Positions 54,592 to 63,943 are shown, numbered from the stretch's first letter. The stretch: DNA of 64,000 bases from Chitinimonas arctica (GCF_007431345.1 NZ_CP041730.1:4774001-4838000), one strand, 5' to 3'. Numbers and translations are program-made. Notes: generated by a model not told the origin, from the sequence alone.

Positions 54592-54620
54592 AGATGGGGG
54601 AGGCCGCAGGGCATTTCAAG
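54592..54620 (-). promoter_or_regulatory. RpoH (sigma-32) heat-shock promoter of clpB
   Basis: On the minus strand CTTGAA (54620-54615) and CCCCATCT (54599-54592) are separated by 15 bases. This matches the sigma-32 consensus CTTGAA-N13-17-CCCCATNT exactly and is correctly placed upstream of clpB. Confidence 0.9.
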
Positions 54621-54733
54621 CGGCTTCCATGCCGGACAAGGCGGGCACGTTCCATGCCTATTCGCCGTATAGCGGCGTGGTACCACGCCACATCGCCATT
54701 CGGCTGAGTTTCCCTCCAGGAAAGGATTACATA

Positions 54734-55144
54734 ATGTCCGGTAAAAAAGTTGCTTGGTTTACCCAGCTGGCGAAACAGATCGCCTCGTTCACAGGCAAGC
54801 CGGTTACCTTCTCGGTCGCACTGGGTCTCGTCCTGGTCTGGGCGATCAGCGGACCGATGTTTGATTTCAGCGACACCTGGCAACTGGTGATCAATACCAG
54901 CACGACCATCATCACCTTCCTGATGGTGTTCCTGATCCAGAACACCCAGAACCGCGATACCGAAGCCTTGCAGATCAAGCTGGACGAGCTGATCTACTCC
55001 TTGGAAGAATCGAACAACGCCTTGCTGGACCTGGAGGAATTGGACGAAGAACAACTGGACAAGATTCGCCAACGCTATGTACGGCTGGCTAAAAAGACGC
55101 GCGCGGAGGCAGATGAAGAGGCCGAGGCGCCGCAGCCCGAGTAG
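54734..55144 (+). CDS. Low-affinity iron permease family protein
   Basis: A 136-aa protein with two membrane helices. FTGKPVTFSVALGLVLVWAI, then FDFSDTWQLVINTSTTIITF and LMVFLIQNTQNRDTEALQIK, are the signature of the Fet4-type low-affinity iron permease family (bacterial short form). The C-terminal 45 residues are very acidic. AAGGA lies about 8 bases before the ATG at 54734. The true transport role of the short bacterial members is not established. It is divergent from clpB. Confidence 0.85.
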   Translation: MSGKKVAWFTQLAKQIASFTGKPVTFSVALGLVLVWAISGPMFDFSDTWQLVINTSTTIITFLMVFLIQNTQNRDTEALQIKLDELIYSLEESNNALLDLEELDEEQLDKIRQRYVRLAKKTRAEADEEAEAPQPE

Positions 55145-55163
55145 CACGCCGTACAATAGGCGC

Positions 55164-55421
55164 ATGGTTACCATCATGGTTTGCATCAAGCGCCGTTTCG
55201 AAGACCAGCCATCCTGCGCCGGCCGTGGTAGCGAAGCGCTGGCCTGCAGGCTGGAGGCCGAGATCGCCAGCCAGGCGCTGCCGCTCAAGGTGCAGCGCTT
55301 TCCCTGCCTGGGTTTGTGCGAGATCGGTCCGAATATCAAGGTGGTGGGCGGCGACCTTTATCATCGGGTCGATGAGGCGGCGCTGCCCGCCATTTTGTCG
55401 GAGGCGTTGGGGACACGTTGA
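55164..55421 (+). CDS. Small thioredoxin-like [2Fe-2S] protein
   Basis: An 85-aa protein with four cysteines spaced as in thioredoxin-like 2Fe-2S ferredoxins: MVCIKRRFEDQPSCAGRG, then FPCLGLCEIGPN. The first and second are 11 residues apart and the last two form CxxxC. It starts 19 bases after the iron permease-like gene and probably shares its transcript, fitting an iron-related role. Confidence 0.75.
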   Translation: MVTIMVCIKRRFEDQPSCAGRGSEALACRLEAEIASQALPLKVQRFPCLGLCEIGPNIKVVGGDLYHRVDEAALPAILSEALGTR

Positions 55422-55627
55422 TACGGCGGCACACCGGCGAGCAGGTTCGTGGCAGTACAATTTGGACGCTGACAGCGGGTAGAGAACGCATCCGCAAAGG
55501 CTGGTGTCTCTATGAAGTCGGTGGTCGGCTGGCGCTCGTCGTCGGCGGTTGGATTGGCGCGAAGCTGCCAGGATGAAAGCGATATTTCCGCTTCTCAATT
55601 CAGCTTGAGGGCGATGTGAGGTTAAAA

Positions 55628-55810
55628 ATGTTTACTTATTTCAGCCGCGGCGAAGGTGCTCGGATCAACAGAGAATTGATGGAGCGCAAGACGCTGGATT
55701 TGTCCGGTTTGTCGCCGCAAGGTATAAAAATTATTCGAGAGACGAGATTTTCTCGAGAAGAGATCAATCGAGCCTTTGCAGCGGCGCGCAAGGATATTGC
55801 CTACGAGTGA
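55628..55810 (+). CDS. Small hypothetical protein (60 aa)
   Basis: A basic helical 60-residue protein beginning MFTYFSRGEGARINRELMER and ending REEINRAFAAARKDIAYE. The ATG at 55628 is chosen because GAGG lies 6 bases upstream; a GTG four codons earlier has none. No family was recognised. It stands alone, about 200 bases from either neighbour. Confidence 0.55.
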   Translation: MFTYFSRGEGARINRELMERKTLDLSGLSPQGIKIIRETRFSREEINRAFAAARKDIAYE

Positions 55811-56024
55811 AGTGATGAGCTCTGAGGTTAAATGCAACTGGATTTTCGCGAAGCTTGTAAGGAATAGCCAGGCGATCTGACATTTGGGACAATACGATTC
55901 CCATCGTATCCCGTCCGTCTCTGCACATCTTCCGTCCCCACGCATTCGTCGCTTGATCCCTTCCCCTTTTATCCACCATCGGCACCGTGATAGCGTGCGG
56001 GCTTGCCTCACAGGGGAAGCAAGC

Positions 56025-57239
56025 ATGGAACAGCAGGTCGTCAAGCCGGGCAGTTGGTTGAGCAGGCTATTTTTGCGGGGAGATGCGTATGGCGCGTGGA
56101 TGATACGGTCCCGCTCCAGCGTGGAGCAGCGCGACGTGGATATCCTCGACCGCGTGACCCATTCGCCCCGTTCGCTGGGTTTTGCGCTTGGTCTGGTATT
56201 GAGCGTGGGCTTGTTGATACTCCTCTGCAACGCCATCGTGGTGGATGAAGTCGCATTATGGCGGGTCGAGGGTCGCTTGCAGTCCCGGTTCAGTTTAGAT
56301 TGGGCGGCGCCCACCGCGGCGGATTGGTTACGGGCAGGTATCCTCGCTCCCGTGCTGGTCTGGTGCGTGCTGGATATCTGGCTTGGCTACCGCAAGTACC
56401 TGGGGAAATTCCGCTACTACTTATTGCAGAGTGTCGGTGTCGCACTGGTCCCTACCGTACTGGCGGCTTTCGTGATGGGTAGCCGGCAGGGGTGGCATTC
56501 GGCGATATCGGTGCTGACCATGGCGGGGTTCCTCACCGTGCTATGTACCCTGCTGCTGGTGGCGGCCGTCAGGCTGGTGGCGCATCGCCGCCAGCTGCGG
56601 CGCAACGAGGAGCAGGAGCTGCTGCGCGCCGAAGCCGAGAGCGAGCGTTTGGCGCGGCGCTTGAGCGAAGCACATTTACGACTGCTGCAAGCGCAGATCG
56701 AACCGCATTTCCTCTTCAATACCCTGGGTGCCGTGCAGCAACTGGCCGAAGCCGGCGCACCGCGTGCGTCTGCCTTGACCGCCAGCCTGATACATTTCCT
56801 GCGCGGCAGCATGGCGCAAATGCGCGCCGAGCAGGTCGGCCTAGGCGAAGACTTCATCCTGGTGGAAGCCTATCTGCGGGTCATGCAAGCCCGCCTGGGC
56901 GACCGCTTGCGCTTTGCCCTGGCGCTGCCGCAGGAATTGGCAGGACAGCGGATTCCGACCATGATGCTGCTGACCCTGGTGGAGAACGCCATCAAACATG
57001 GCATAGAGCCGGCGCTGCGAGGCGGCCGCATCGATCTCCAGGCGTTTGCCTCGGATGGGCAATTGCATGTCCAGGTCAGCGACACCGGCCAAGGTGTGAG
57101 CAATCAATCCGATGGTGGCGTGGGCTTGGCGAATATCCGCGAGAGACTGCGCCTGCAATATGGCGATAAGGCGGAACTGCAGATACCGGAAGCGCAGATC
57201 GAGGGCTTTACGGCCACACTCCGCTTGCCGTTGGAGTAA
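56025..57239 (+). CDS. LytS/YehU-type sensor histidine kinase
   Basis: A 404-aa kinase with four membrane segments in the first half (about residues 47-67, 98-116, 133-155 and 163-183) and a short coiled coil. A His_kinase domain follows, with phospho-His in LQAQIEPHFLFNTLGAVQQL. The ATPase N-box is LTLVENAIKHGIEPAL and the G-box VSDTGQGVSN. GGGGAAG precedes the ATG at 56025; the 47 codons of open frame before it are not coding. It pairs with the LytTR regulator that follows after 36 bases. The signal is unknown. Confidence 0.9.
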   Translation: MEQQVVKPGSWLSRLFLRGDAYGAWMIRSRSSVEQRDVDILDRVTHSPRSLGFALGLVLSVGLLILLCNAIVVDEVALWRVEGRLQSRFSLDWAAPTAADWLRAGILAPVLVWCVLDIWLGYRKYLGKFRYYLLQSVGVALVPTVLAAFVMGSRQGWHSAISVLTMAGFLTVLCTLLLVAAVRLVAHRRQLRRNEEQELLRAEAESERLARRLSEAHLRLLQAQIEPHFLFNTLGAVQQLAEAGAPRASALTASLIHFLRGSMAQMRAEQVGLGEDFILVEAYLRVMQARLGDRLRFALALPQELAGQRIPTMMLLTLVENAIKHGIEPALRGGRIDLQAFASDGQLHVQVSDTGQGVSNQSDGGVGLANIRERLRLQYGDKAELQIPEAQIEGFTATLRLPLE

Positions 57240-57275
57240 ACCGGCCATTGCGCCAGGATGGAGACAAGGAACAGC

Positions 57276-58025
57276 ATGCGCACCAAGATATTGATCGCCG
57301 AAGACGAACCCCTGATGCGCGAACGGCTGCTCGATCTGCTGCAGCGGAGCTGGCCCGACGCCGAGGTGGTGGCGGCCGCCGAAAACGGCAACGATGCCTG
57401 GGACGCCTTCCTGGAGTTCGAACCGCAGGTGGTCTTCCTGGATATCCGCATGCCGGGATTTTCCGGGCTGGAAGTGGCCGCCCGTATCGGTACGGCCGCC
57501 CATGTGGTGTTTGTCACGGCTTACGACCAGTATGCCGTCGACGCCTTCGAGGCCGGGGCGGTCGATTACCTGCTCAAACCCATCGAGGCCGATCGGCTAG
57601 CCAAGGCGATTGCGCGCATACGCCAGAAACTGGCCACGCCGCCGGCCGACCTGAGCGAGTTGCTGAGCCGCCTCACCACGGCCGCGCCCACCCCTGAGCG
57701 CGAGAAGCTGAAATGGCTGAAGGCCACGGTGGGGAAACAAATCAAGCTGATCAAGGTGGAGGACGTATTGTTCTTCCAGAGCGATACCAAGTACACCCGG
57801 GTGGTGCTGGCCGACTCCGAAGCCCTGATCCGTACCCCGCTCAAGGATCTGCTGGCCGGGCTGGACAGCGAACTGTTCTGGCAGATCCACCGTGGCACCC
57901 TGGTCAATGTGCATGCCATTGCCGCGGCCGAGCGCCTGGACGCCGAACGCATGGTGGTGCTGCTGAAAGGCAGCGAGGAGAGATTAGGCGTGAGCCGGGC
58001 GTTTACCTACCGGTTTCGGGAGTAG
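57276..58025 (+). CDS. LytTR-family response regulator
   Basis: A 249-aa response regulator. The receiver domain begins KILIAEDEPLMRERLLDLLQ, has phosphoacceptor Asp in VVFLDIRMPGFSGLEVA and the Lys in DYLLKPIEADR. The LytTR DNA-binding domain covers the last 105 residues (VGKQIKLIKVEDVLFFQSD, then FWQIHRGTLVNVHAI). The ATG at 57276 is set by AAGGA 6 bases upstream rather than the ATG six codons earlier. It works with the preceding LytS-type kinase. Confidence 0.92.
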   Translation: MRTKILIAEDEPLMRERLLDLLQRSWPDAEVVAAAENGNDAWDAFLEFEPQVVFLDIRMPGFSGLEVAARIGTAAHVVFVTAYDQYAVDAFEAGAVDYLLKPIEADRLAKAIARIRQKLATPPADLSELLSRLTTAAPTPEREKLKWLKATVGKQIKLIKVEDVLFFQSDTKYTRVVLADSEALIRTPLKDLLAGLDSELFWQIHRGTLVNVHAIAAAERLDAERMVVLLKGSEERLGVSRAFTYRFRE

Positions 58026-58072
58026 CGAATTGCAGGTTCGCCAAGGCCGCCCGCTCCGCCGGGCTGGCTTGC

Positions 58073-59122
58073 TCAGCGCCCCAGCCCCGGCACATAGACC
58101 GCCGCGATCCGATAGACAATCTTCGCCACATCCGCATCCGAGCGATTGGTCAGCACGATCACCGTCAGCTTGTCGTCCGGAAAACGGCTGATCTGCGTGG
58201 TGAATCCCTGCCACGCACCATCGTGCTCGACTACGCGGTGGCCTTTGAGCTCGAGCACCGACCAAGCGAAACCGTAAGGGGCACTGCTGCCGTCGTTCAG
58301 TTTCACCGGTGTCCAACCGGCCTGCTTGCTGGCCGCGCTCAGCGGCTTGTCGCCATTTAGGGCGATATCCCAGCGGGCCAGGTCGCGCGCCGTCAGGTAG
58401 AGACTGCCGTCGGCTGTGGCGTTGAGCGTGGGGGAGACCCAGTCCTGGTTCTTGGCGGCACCCTCGACAATATCGTAGCCGGCCGCGCGGTGGGGAACGA
58501 TATCGCGCTCACTGATCAGGCGGGTGGCCATGCCCAGCGGCTTGAACAGGCGAGTCTGCAATTGTTCGGCGTAGTGGCTGCCGCCCAGCTTGTTGCAGAG
58601 GAAGCCAAGCACCTGATAGCCGCTATTGCTGTAGGACCACTTCTCGCCCGGTTCGGACAGTAGCGGCACCGCACCGGCCAGTTGCAGCAGTTGCTCGTCG
58701 CTGTAGTCGCGATGCAGGTCGATATGATCGACGGGCTCGTCGCTGATACCGGCGGTATGGGTCAGCAGATGGCGCACCGTGATCTTCCCCCAGTGGGGCG
58801 GTACCGATAGATGGGTGGAAATAAGGTCGTCCAGGCCCAGCTTGCCATCCTCCACCAATAGCATGACCAGCGCTGCGGTGAATTGCTTGCCGATGGAACC
58901 GGACTGGAACACCGTCGCCGGGGTGACGGGCACGCCGTGCTCGATATTGGCCAGGCCGTAGCCTTGTTCTTTCACGATCCTGCCATCCCTGATGATGGCG
59001 ATGCCGATACCGGGAATGGATTGCGCCTTCAATTCCTGCCTGACCACCTTATCGACCCGGTCGGCATGTGCCGTTCCCAGGCACAGATAGGCTGCCGCCA
59101 TCAATGGAAAACCAATGCGCAT
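58073..59122 (-). CDS. Class C beta-lactamase-like serine hydrolase
   Basis: A 349-aa exported protein with a signal peptide ending ...LGTAHA-D. Penicillin-binding-fold motifs are present: SIGK (Ser76, Lys79), YSNSGY as YxN, and VEHDGAWQG in place of KTG. Such proteins are D-aminopeptidases, esterases or peptidoglycan-related enzymes more often than beta-lactamases. The HDG form is common in the esterase-like branch. It converges with the LytTR gene. Confidence 0.88.
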   Translation of the reverse strand: MRIGFPLMAAAYLCLGTAHADRVDKVVRQELKAQSIPGIGIAIIRDGRIVKEQGYGLANIEHGVPVTPATVFQSGSIGKQFTAALVMLLVEDGKLGLDDLISTHLSVPPHWGKITVRHLLTHTAGISDEPVDHIDLHRDYSDEQLLQLAGAVPLLSEPGEKWSYSNSGYQVLGFLCNKLGGSHYAEQLQTRLFKPLGMATRLISERDIVPHRAAGYDIVEGAAKNQDWVSPTLNATADGSLYLTARDLARWDIALNGDKPLSAASKQAGWTPVKLNDGSSAPYGFAWSVLELKGHRVVEHDGAWQGFTTQISRFPDDKLTVIVLTNRSDADVAKIVYRIAAVYVPGLGR

Positions 59123-59173
59123 TCACGACTCCTGCTGGTAGGCCCGTCCCGGTCGGGGCGGGCTGCCGGCAGC

Positions 59174-59605
59174 TTAACCAAGATGGGTATGGCGTTCCAC
59201 CCGTGCCTCGGTTTCCATGCTGGCCAAGCCCTGCAGGATGCCACAGTCGGCCAGGGCCTGTTCGGCCTGGCACTGCCGGCGTAGCGTGCTTAGTTGTTGC
59301 TTCAGGTGCAATAGCTCATCGATGCGCGCGTCGACATGGCCGATATGGGCATCGAGCAGTTGGTTCACCTGGCCGCAGGCGATGGCCGGCCCGTCGCGCA
59401 GCGTCAGCAGCGCGCGGATTTCCTCATGGGTCATATCCAGTACTCGGCAATTGCGGATAAAGCGCAACCTTTCCACATGGGGATTGCCGTAACTGCGGTA
59501 GTTGGCTGCAGTCCGCTCCGGTTCGGGCAGCAGGCCTTCCTTTTCGTAGTAGCGGATGGTTTCCACCGTGCAGCGTGCCACTTGGGCCAGTTCACCGATT
59601 TTCAT
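59174..59605 (-). CDS. cadR: CadR/PbrR-type MerR-family metal sensor
   Basis: A 143-aa MerR regulator. The N-terminal HTH is MKIGELAQVARCTVETIRYY then EKEGLLPEPERTAANYRSYG. Metal-site cysteines are at 77, 112 and 121 (IACGQV, RRQCQAE, ADCGIL), close to the Cys77/Cys112/Cys119 site of characterised CadR. It is divergent from a P-type ATPase gene with a MerR-type promoter between. It most likely activates cadA in response to Cd(II), Pb(II) or Zn(II). Confidence 0.9.
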   Translation of the reverse strand: MKIGELAQVARCTVETIRYYEKEGLLPEPERTAANYRSYGNPHVERLRFIRNCRVLDMTHEEIRALLTLRDGPAIACGQVNQLLDAHIGHVDARIDELLHLKQQLSTLRRQCQAEQALADCGILQGLASMETEARVERHTHLG

Positions 59606-59636
59606 TGTGCGTTTCCCTGCAAATGCGTTGCCGCGC

Positions 59637-59667
59637 TTGACCCTATAGTAGCTTTAGGCTGTTAGAT
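59637..59667 (+). promoter_or_regulatory. MerR-type promoter and operator of cadA
   Basis: TTGACC (59637-59642) and TTAGAT (59662-59667) are separated by 19 bases, the overlong spacer typical of MerR-activated promoters. An imperfect dyad, ACCCTATAG-TAG-CTTTAGGCT, fills the spacer and matches CadR/PbrR operator sequences. Confidence 0.85.
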
Positions 59668-59695
59668 GTAGCAATCGTCAAAAGGATCACCAGCC

Positions 59696-61948
59696 ATGTC
59701 TGCCTGCTGTCCCGATAAACCGCAATGCCCATCCTCGCCCGAAGCTGCCAAGGAACAGGGGAAGATTCGCTATCGCCCGCTGCGGCATGCCCATGCGCCA
59801 TCCGCTCCCGCGCCAGCCGAGCAGCTTGGACTAGCCCTCGAGGCGGGCTATACCGGCAGCCGCCTGCATATCGCCCAGCTGGACTGCCCGACCGAAGAGG
59901 CGCTGATACGCAAGAAGTTGGCCGCCATGAAGTCGGTACAGTCGATGCGCTTTGATCTGCTGAAGGGCGAACTGAGCGTGGTCCACGCCGAGGGTGCCTT
60001 GCCGCGTGTGGTTGCCGCCATAACGGAACTGGGGATGACGGCCAGGGAAATCACCGGCCAGACACCCGCGGCTGAAAGGGCGAGCACGCAGGTGCCCCAT
60101 CGGCCCTGGCGCCTGTTGGCCTTGTCCGGTGGCTTGGCCTTGGCCTCGGAAATTGCCCATTGGGCCGGCTTCTCGCCTTGGCTGGTGGCGCCCTTGGCGC
60201 TGGCGGCCGTGCTTGGCAGCGGCCTGGGCACCTACCGCAAGGGATGGATCGCCCTCAAGCATCGCGATCTGAACATCAATGCGCTGATGACCATTGCCGT
60301 CACCGGCGCGATGCTGATCGGTCAATGGCCGGAAGCCGCCATGGTAATGGTCCTGTTCAGCATCGCCGAAATGATCGAGGCGCGCTCCCTGGACCGGGCG
60401 CGCCATGCAATCGATGGTTTGCTGCAATTGGCGCCGCAACAGGCAACGGTCAGGCAAGCCGACGGCGAATGGCTGGAAGTGGCGGCAGACAAGGTCAAGG
60501 TCGGCGAGCGGATACGGGTGAAGCCCGGTGAGCGGATCGCCCTGGACGGTACCGTGGTAGCCGGCGGCTCGGCCGTCGATCAGGCCGCTATCACCGGTGA
60601 AAGCGTGCCGGTCGACAAGGCCGAGGGCGACCCGGTGTTTGCCGGGAGTATCAATACCACCGGATCATTCGAGTACCAGGTCGTCGCGGAAGCGGGAAAG
60701 TCCGCACTGGCCCGTATCATCCACGCCGTGGAGCAGGCACGCGGCGCACGGGCGCCTACTCAGCGATTCGTCGAGCGCTTTGCCCGTATCTATACGCCCC
60801 TGGTCTTTGCGGCGGCGCTGGCCTTGGCGCTGCTGCCGCCTTTGCTGCTGGGTGGCGACTGGCATGACTGGATCTACAAAGCGCTGGTCCTGCTGGTGAT
60901 CGCTTGTCCTTGCGCCTTGGTGATTTCCACGCCGGTTACCGTGGTCAGCGGGCTGGCCGCCGCTGCGAAGCACGGCATCCTGGTCAAGGGCGGGGTCTAT
61001 CTGGAAGAAGGCCGCAAGCTGAAATGGCTGGCGCTGGACAAGACCGGTACCCTCACGCATGGCAAGCCCGCCTTGAGCCAGGTCCTGCCGCTCGACCCGC
61101 AGCGGGAGGACGAGGCAATGCAACGGGCCTGCAGCCTGGCGGCACGCTCCGATCATCCGGTTTCGCAGGCGCTGGCCCGAGCCGGCCAGGCACGCGGCAT
61201 TCCCTTGCTGGCCGTCACCGATTTCACGGCTTTGCCTGGGCGTGGCGTCCAAGGCAGCCTGGAGGGAGAAACCTGGTGGCTGGGCAATCATCGCCTGATC
61301 GAAGAGAAGGGGGTTTGTTCGCCCTCCCTGGAGCAGCAGCTGGCTGCGCTGGAACAAGCGGGACAGACCGTCATCGCGCTGGGGGACGGCAAGGCGGTGC
61401 TGGCCTTGTTCGCGCTGGCGGACGCCATCAAGGACAGCAGCCGCGCGGCGATCCAGGCCTTGCATGAACTGGGCATCAAAACGGTGATGCTCAGCGGCGA
61501 TAATCCGCACACCGTCAGCGCGATCGCCGCTCAAGCCGGCATCGACCAGGCCCATGGCGATCTATTGCCGGATGACAAGCGCGCCGCCATCGACCGCTTT
61601 GCCCAGTTGGGCATGGTCGGCATGGTCGGCGACGGCATCAACGATGCGCCGGCCCTGGCCCGCGCCGATATCGGCTTCGCCATGGGCGCGGCCGGCAGCG
61701 ATAGCGCCATCGAAACGGCCGATGTGGCCTTGATGGACGACGATCTGCGCAAGATTGCCCGTTTTGTGCGCCTGTCGCAGACAACCCACCGCCGGCTGCT
61801 GCAAAATATCGCCCTCGCCCTGGGGATCAAGGCGGTTTTCCTGGTGTTGACGCTGCTGGGCATGGGCAGCATGTGGATGGCCGTCTTCGCCGATATGGGT
61901 GCAAGCCTGCTGGTCGTCGGCAACGGCCTGCGACTGCTACGTAGTTGA
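59696..61948 (+). CDS. cadA: Heavy-metal efflux P1B-type ATPase
   Basis: A 750-aa P1B ATPase for Cd/Zn/Pb export. The metal channel motif CPC is at 404-406 (VIACPCALVIS), the phosphorylated Asp448 is in DKTGT, and the hinge is MVGDGINDAPALARADIG. The N-terminus is Cys- and His-bearing (MSACCPDKPQCPS, RHAHAP). The heavy-metal-associated domain has LDCPTEEALIRKK instead of a CxxC site, so it keeps a single Cys there. Divergent cadR and the MerR-type promoter indicate metal-induced expression. Confidence 0.94.
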   Translation: MSACCPDKPQCPSSPEAAKEQGKIRYRPLRHAHAPSAPAPAEQLGLALEAGYTGSRLHIAQLDCPTEEALIRKKLAAMKSVQSMRFDLLKGELSVVHAEGALPRVVAAITELGMTAREITGQTPAAERASTQVPHRPWRLLALSGGLALASEIAHWAGFSPWLVAPLALAAVLGSGLGTYRKGWIALKHRDLNINALMTIAVTGAMLIGQWPEAAMVMVLFSIAEMIEARSLDRARHAIDGLLQLAPQQATVRQADGEWLEVAADKVKVGERIRVKPGERIALDGTVVAGGSAVDQAAITGESVPVDKAEGDPVFAGSINTTGSFEYQVVAEAGKSALARIIHAVEQARGARAPTQRFVERFARIYTPLVFAAALALALLPPLLLGGDWHDWIYKALVLLVIACPCALVISTPVTVVSGLAAAAKHGILVKGGVYLEEGRKLKWLALDKTGTLTHGKPALSQVLPLDPQREDEAMQRACSLAARSDHPVSQALARAGQARGIPLLAVTDFTALPGRGVQGSLEGETWWLGNHRLIEEKGVCSPSLEQQLAALEQAGQTVIALGDGKAVLALFALADAIKDSSRAAIQALHELGIKTVMLSGDNPHTVSAIAAQAGIDQAHGDLLPDDKRAAIDRFAQLGMVGMVGDGINDAPALARADIGFAMGAAGSDSAIETADVALMDDDLRKIARFVRLSQTTHRRLLQNIALALGIKAVFLVLTLLGMGSMWMAVFADMGASLLVVGNGLRLLRS

Positions 61949-61985
61949 GCGATACGCATACAAACCAGCGAACGAAAGGAAGTCC

Positions 61986-62102
61986 ATGAAACCCTCTCCC
62001 GACAATATCGGCCGCCGCAATCTACGTACCGTTGCCTGGCTGCTGCTCGCGGTGGCCTGCCTGGTATTCAGTGTGTTCTACAAGCGCGGCGTATTTGGCT
62101 GA
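61986..62102 (+). CDS. 38-residue single-helix membrane peptide
   Basis: A short protein: a basic head (MKPSPDNIGRRNLRTV), one membrane helix (about 17-31, AWLLLAVACLVFSVFY) and a KRGVFG tail. AAGGAAG lies 5 bases before the ATG. It follows cadA by 37 bases on the same strand. The outline resembles small assembly proteins of cytochrome oxidase in betaproteobacteria, which also end in a basic/Phe-Gly tail, but no oxidase genes are nearby. It could equally be a small partner of CadA. Confidence 0.55.
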   Translation: MKPSPDNIGRRNLRTVAWLLLAVACLVFSVFYKRGVFG

Positions 62103-62109
62103 GCAGGTA

Positions 62110-63480
62110 TTAGTTCAGCACGCGCCTGAGCCCTGGCAGCCGCCCTAGCAGCAAGTCCATCAGCAACAGCAGCAACAGCGAAGCCAGCAACAGCGGGAAA
62201 ATCAGCGCCAACACGCCCAGTACCGCCATACCCAGCTTCCAGTTCGGCAAATGACGCGAAGGGGCCGGTGCGCCGAGACGTCCGCTCGGCTTGCGCCGCC
62301 ACCACATCCATATTCCGCTGACCGCCACCAGCAATACCAGCAGGCAGGCCAGGGTCATCAACAACTGGTTGGCGAGGCCGAACAGCTTGCCCTCGTGCAG
62401 GGCCACACCCATCTCGACCGCCTTGGGCAGCAGGGCATAGTCCTGGAAGGTCACCTTGGCCAGGACTTGGCCGCTGTACTGATCGATATGCAGGGTCTGC
62501 TCGTCGCGGGGGTCGGACGGGAAGATCGAGATCGTATATACCCCATCCGCGCCGTTCGGCAGGCTGATGCTGTAGCCCGGCAGCAGCCGGTGGGCGGTCG
62601 CGATGGCGACGATCCGGTCAAGGGGGATAAGCGGCTGGGCGGCCGGCGCCGAGGCGCCCTGTTCATGGTGGTGGCCCGCCGAGGCGGGTAGCGGGCTATG
62701 CTCCACCGCCCAGGGCACGGTCTGCGCAGCCAGGTTGAGGGTCGCGGCGGGCGGCCTGGAGTGGGGCACGGCATCCCACAATTGGGCCGGGAAGCGGCTC
62801 CAGATGGCGGCAAAGCGATCCCCCCATACGCCGGTCCAGGGCATGCCGCTCAGCAGCATGAAGGCCAGCAGCAGACTGCTCCAGAAAGCGCTGACCACAT
62901 GCAGGTCGCGCAGCAGGAGATACTTGCCTCGGCGCAGGCGCGGGTAAAGCACCCCGCCCAGCCCGCCATTGCGCGGCCACCACAGATAGATGCCGGAAAT
63001 CAGCAGCAAAAAGCCCCAGCTTGCGGCCAGCTCGATCAGCAGATCACCGCTTTTGCCCAGCAATAGCGTGCCGTGTATGCGCTTGGCGATGGCTTGCAGA
63101 TTGCGCGTCTCGTCGCGGCTGCCCAGTACCTTGCCGCGATAGGGATCGACGAAGACGGTCAGCGGCCCGGCCGGCGTCTGCAGCAGGAATTCACTACTTC
63201 GTCCCTCGCCTGGCGGCGGCGTGAATTTCCGTACTTCCGCGGTCGGCCATGTCTGCCGTACCGCCGCCAGTTGATGCTGGGCCGGTAGCGGGCGGCCGGA
63301 GACGCTCACGAACATCTCGGCGCGGTACATCGCTGCGTCGAGCTGTGGCTTGTACAGATAGATCAGGCCGGTGATCGCCAGTATCACCATGATGGGCGCC
63401 ACCAGCAGGCCGGCATAGAAATGCCAGCGCCAGGCCAGGGTGTAGAAGCGCGGTCTGGTATTGCGGGTATGAGTGGTCAA
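62110..63480 (-). CDS. PepSY-associated membrane protein
   Basis: A 456-aa inner-membrane protein of the PepSY-TM (PiuB-like) family. It begins with a helix in WRWHFYAGLLVAPIMVILAI, followed by a PepSY-like periplasmic part, a helix at SWGFLLLISGIYLWWPRNGG, another near LLRDLHVVSAFWSSLLLAFM, a second PepSY part and C-terminal helices. A HHHEQG patch lies in the large loop. Such proteins are linked to reduction of iron carriers or flavoprotein maturation. It converges with the small membrane peptide. Confidence 0.87.
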   Translation of the reverse strand: MTTHTRNTRPRFYTLAWRWHFYAGLLVAPIMVILAITGLIYLYKPQLDAAMYRAEMFVSVSGRPLPAQHQLAAVRQTWPTAEVRKFTPPPGEGRSSEFLLQTPAGPLTVFVDPYRGKVLGSRDETRNLQAIAKRIHGTLLLGKSGDLLIELAASWGFLLLISGIYLWWPRNGGLGGVLYPRLRRGKYLLLRDLHVVSAFWSSLLLAFMLLSGMPWTGVWGDRFAAIWSRFPAQLWDAVPHSRPPAATLNLAAQTVPWAVEHSPLPASAGHHHEQGASAPAAQPLIPLDRIVAIATAHRLLPGYSISLPNGADGVYTISIFPSDPRDEQTLHIDQYSGQVLAKVTFQDYALLPKAVEMGVALHEGKLFGLANQLLMTLACLLVLLVAVSGIWMWWRRKPSGRLGAPAPSRHLPNWKLGMAVLGVLALIFPLLLASLLLLLLMDLLLGRLPGLRRVLN

Positions 63481-63628
63481 GGTGCGTGTTTACGGTAAGG
63501 GAGACGGACTGCCGGGACTGCCGTTGGGCGGGCAGTGGAAGGGACAGGATTTTAATGGCGCCCATGCGCGCGACGGATGCGACTTTATGTCGCAGTCCGC
63601 TGCCGCGCAGTGGAGGGGGCAAGGCGCT

Positions 63629-63943
63629 TCAGGCTGGGTGGGCGCCGTGGCGGGCGAATTGCGATTGGGAATAACGGGCGTCGAGATCCAGGATGATCTG
63701 ACGCAGTTTTTCGTCTTCCGGGTGATAGCGGCGAGCGTCGTACACATAGTACAGATAGCCGTTGTTTGGCACGGTCTGGTAGGCGCAGACGGGTTCGACG
63801 CCCCGGTAGGGGCCGAGGCACTTGATCAGCCGCTCGGAATAAAGGCTGGCGGGCGTCTTGGTTCCGTGAATGGCAACCACCCCATACGTAAGGATGGCAT
63901 CCACGGCATCGTAGATATTGTCCCTTTGACCAAATATTTTCAT
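63629..63943 (-). CDS. Hypothetical protein (104 aa)
   Basis: A soluble 104-aa protein beginning MKIFGQRDNIYDAVDAILTY with a Tyr-rich middle (VPNNGYLYYVYDARRYHPED). The ATG at 63943 is taken; the frame stays open seven codons further upstream. No family was recognised. The region from 63481 to 63628 between it and the PepSY gene holds no gene. Confidence 0.55.
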   Translation of the reverse strand: MKIFGQRDNIYDAVDAILTYGVVAIHGTKTPASLYSERLIKCLGPYRGVEPVCAYQTVPNNGYLYYVYDARRYHPEDEKLRQIILDLDARYSQSQFARHGAHPA

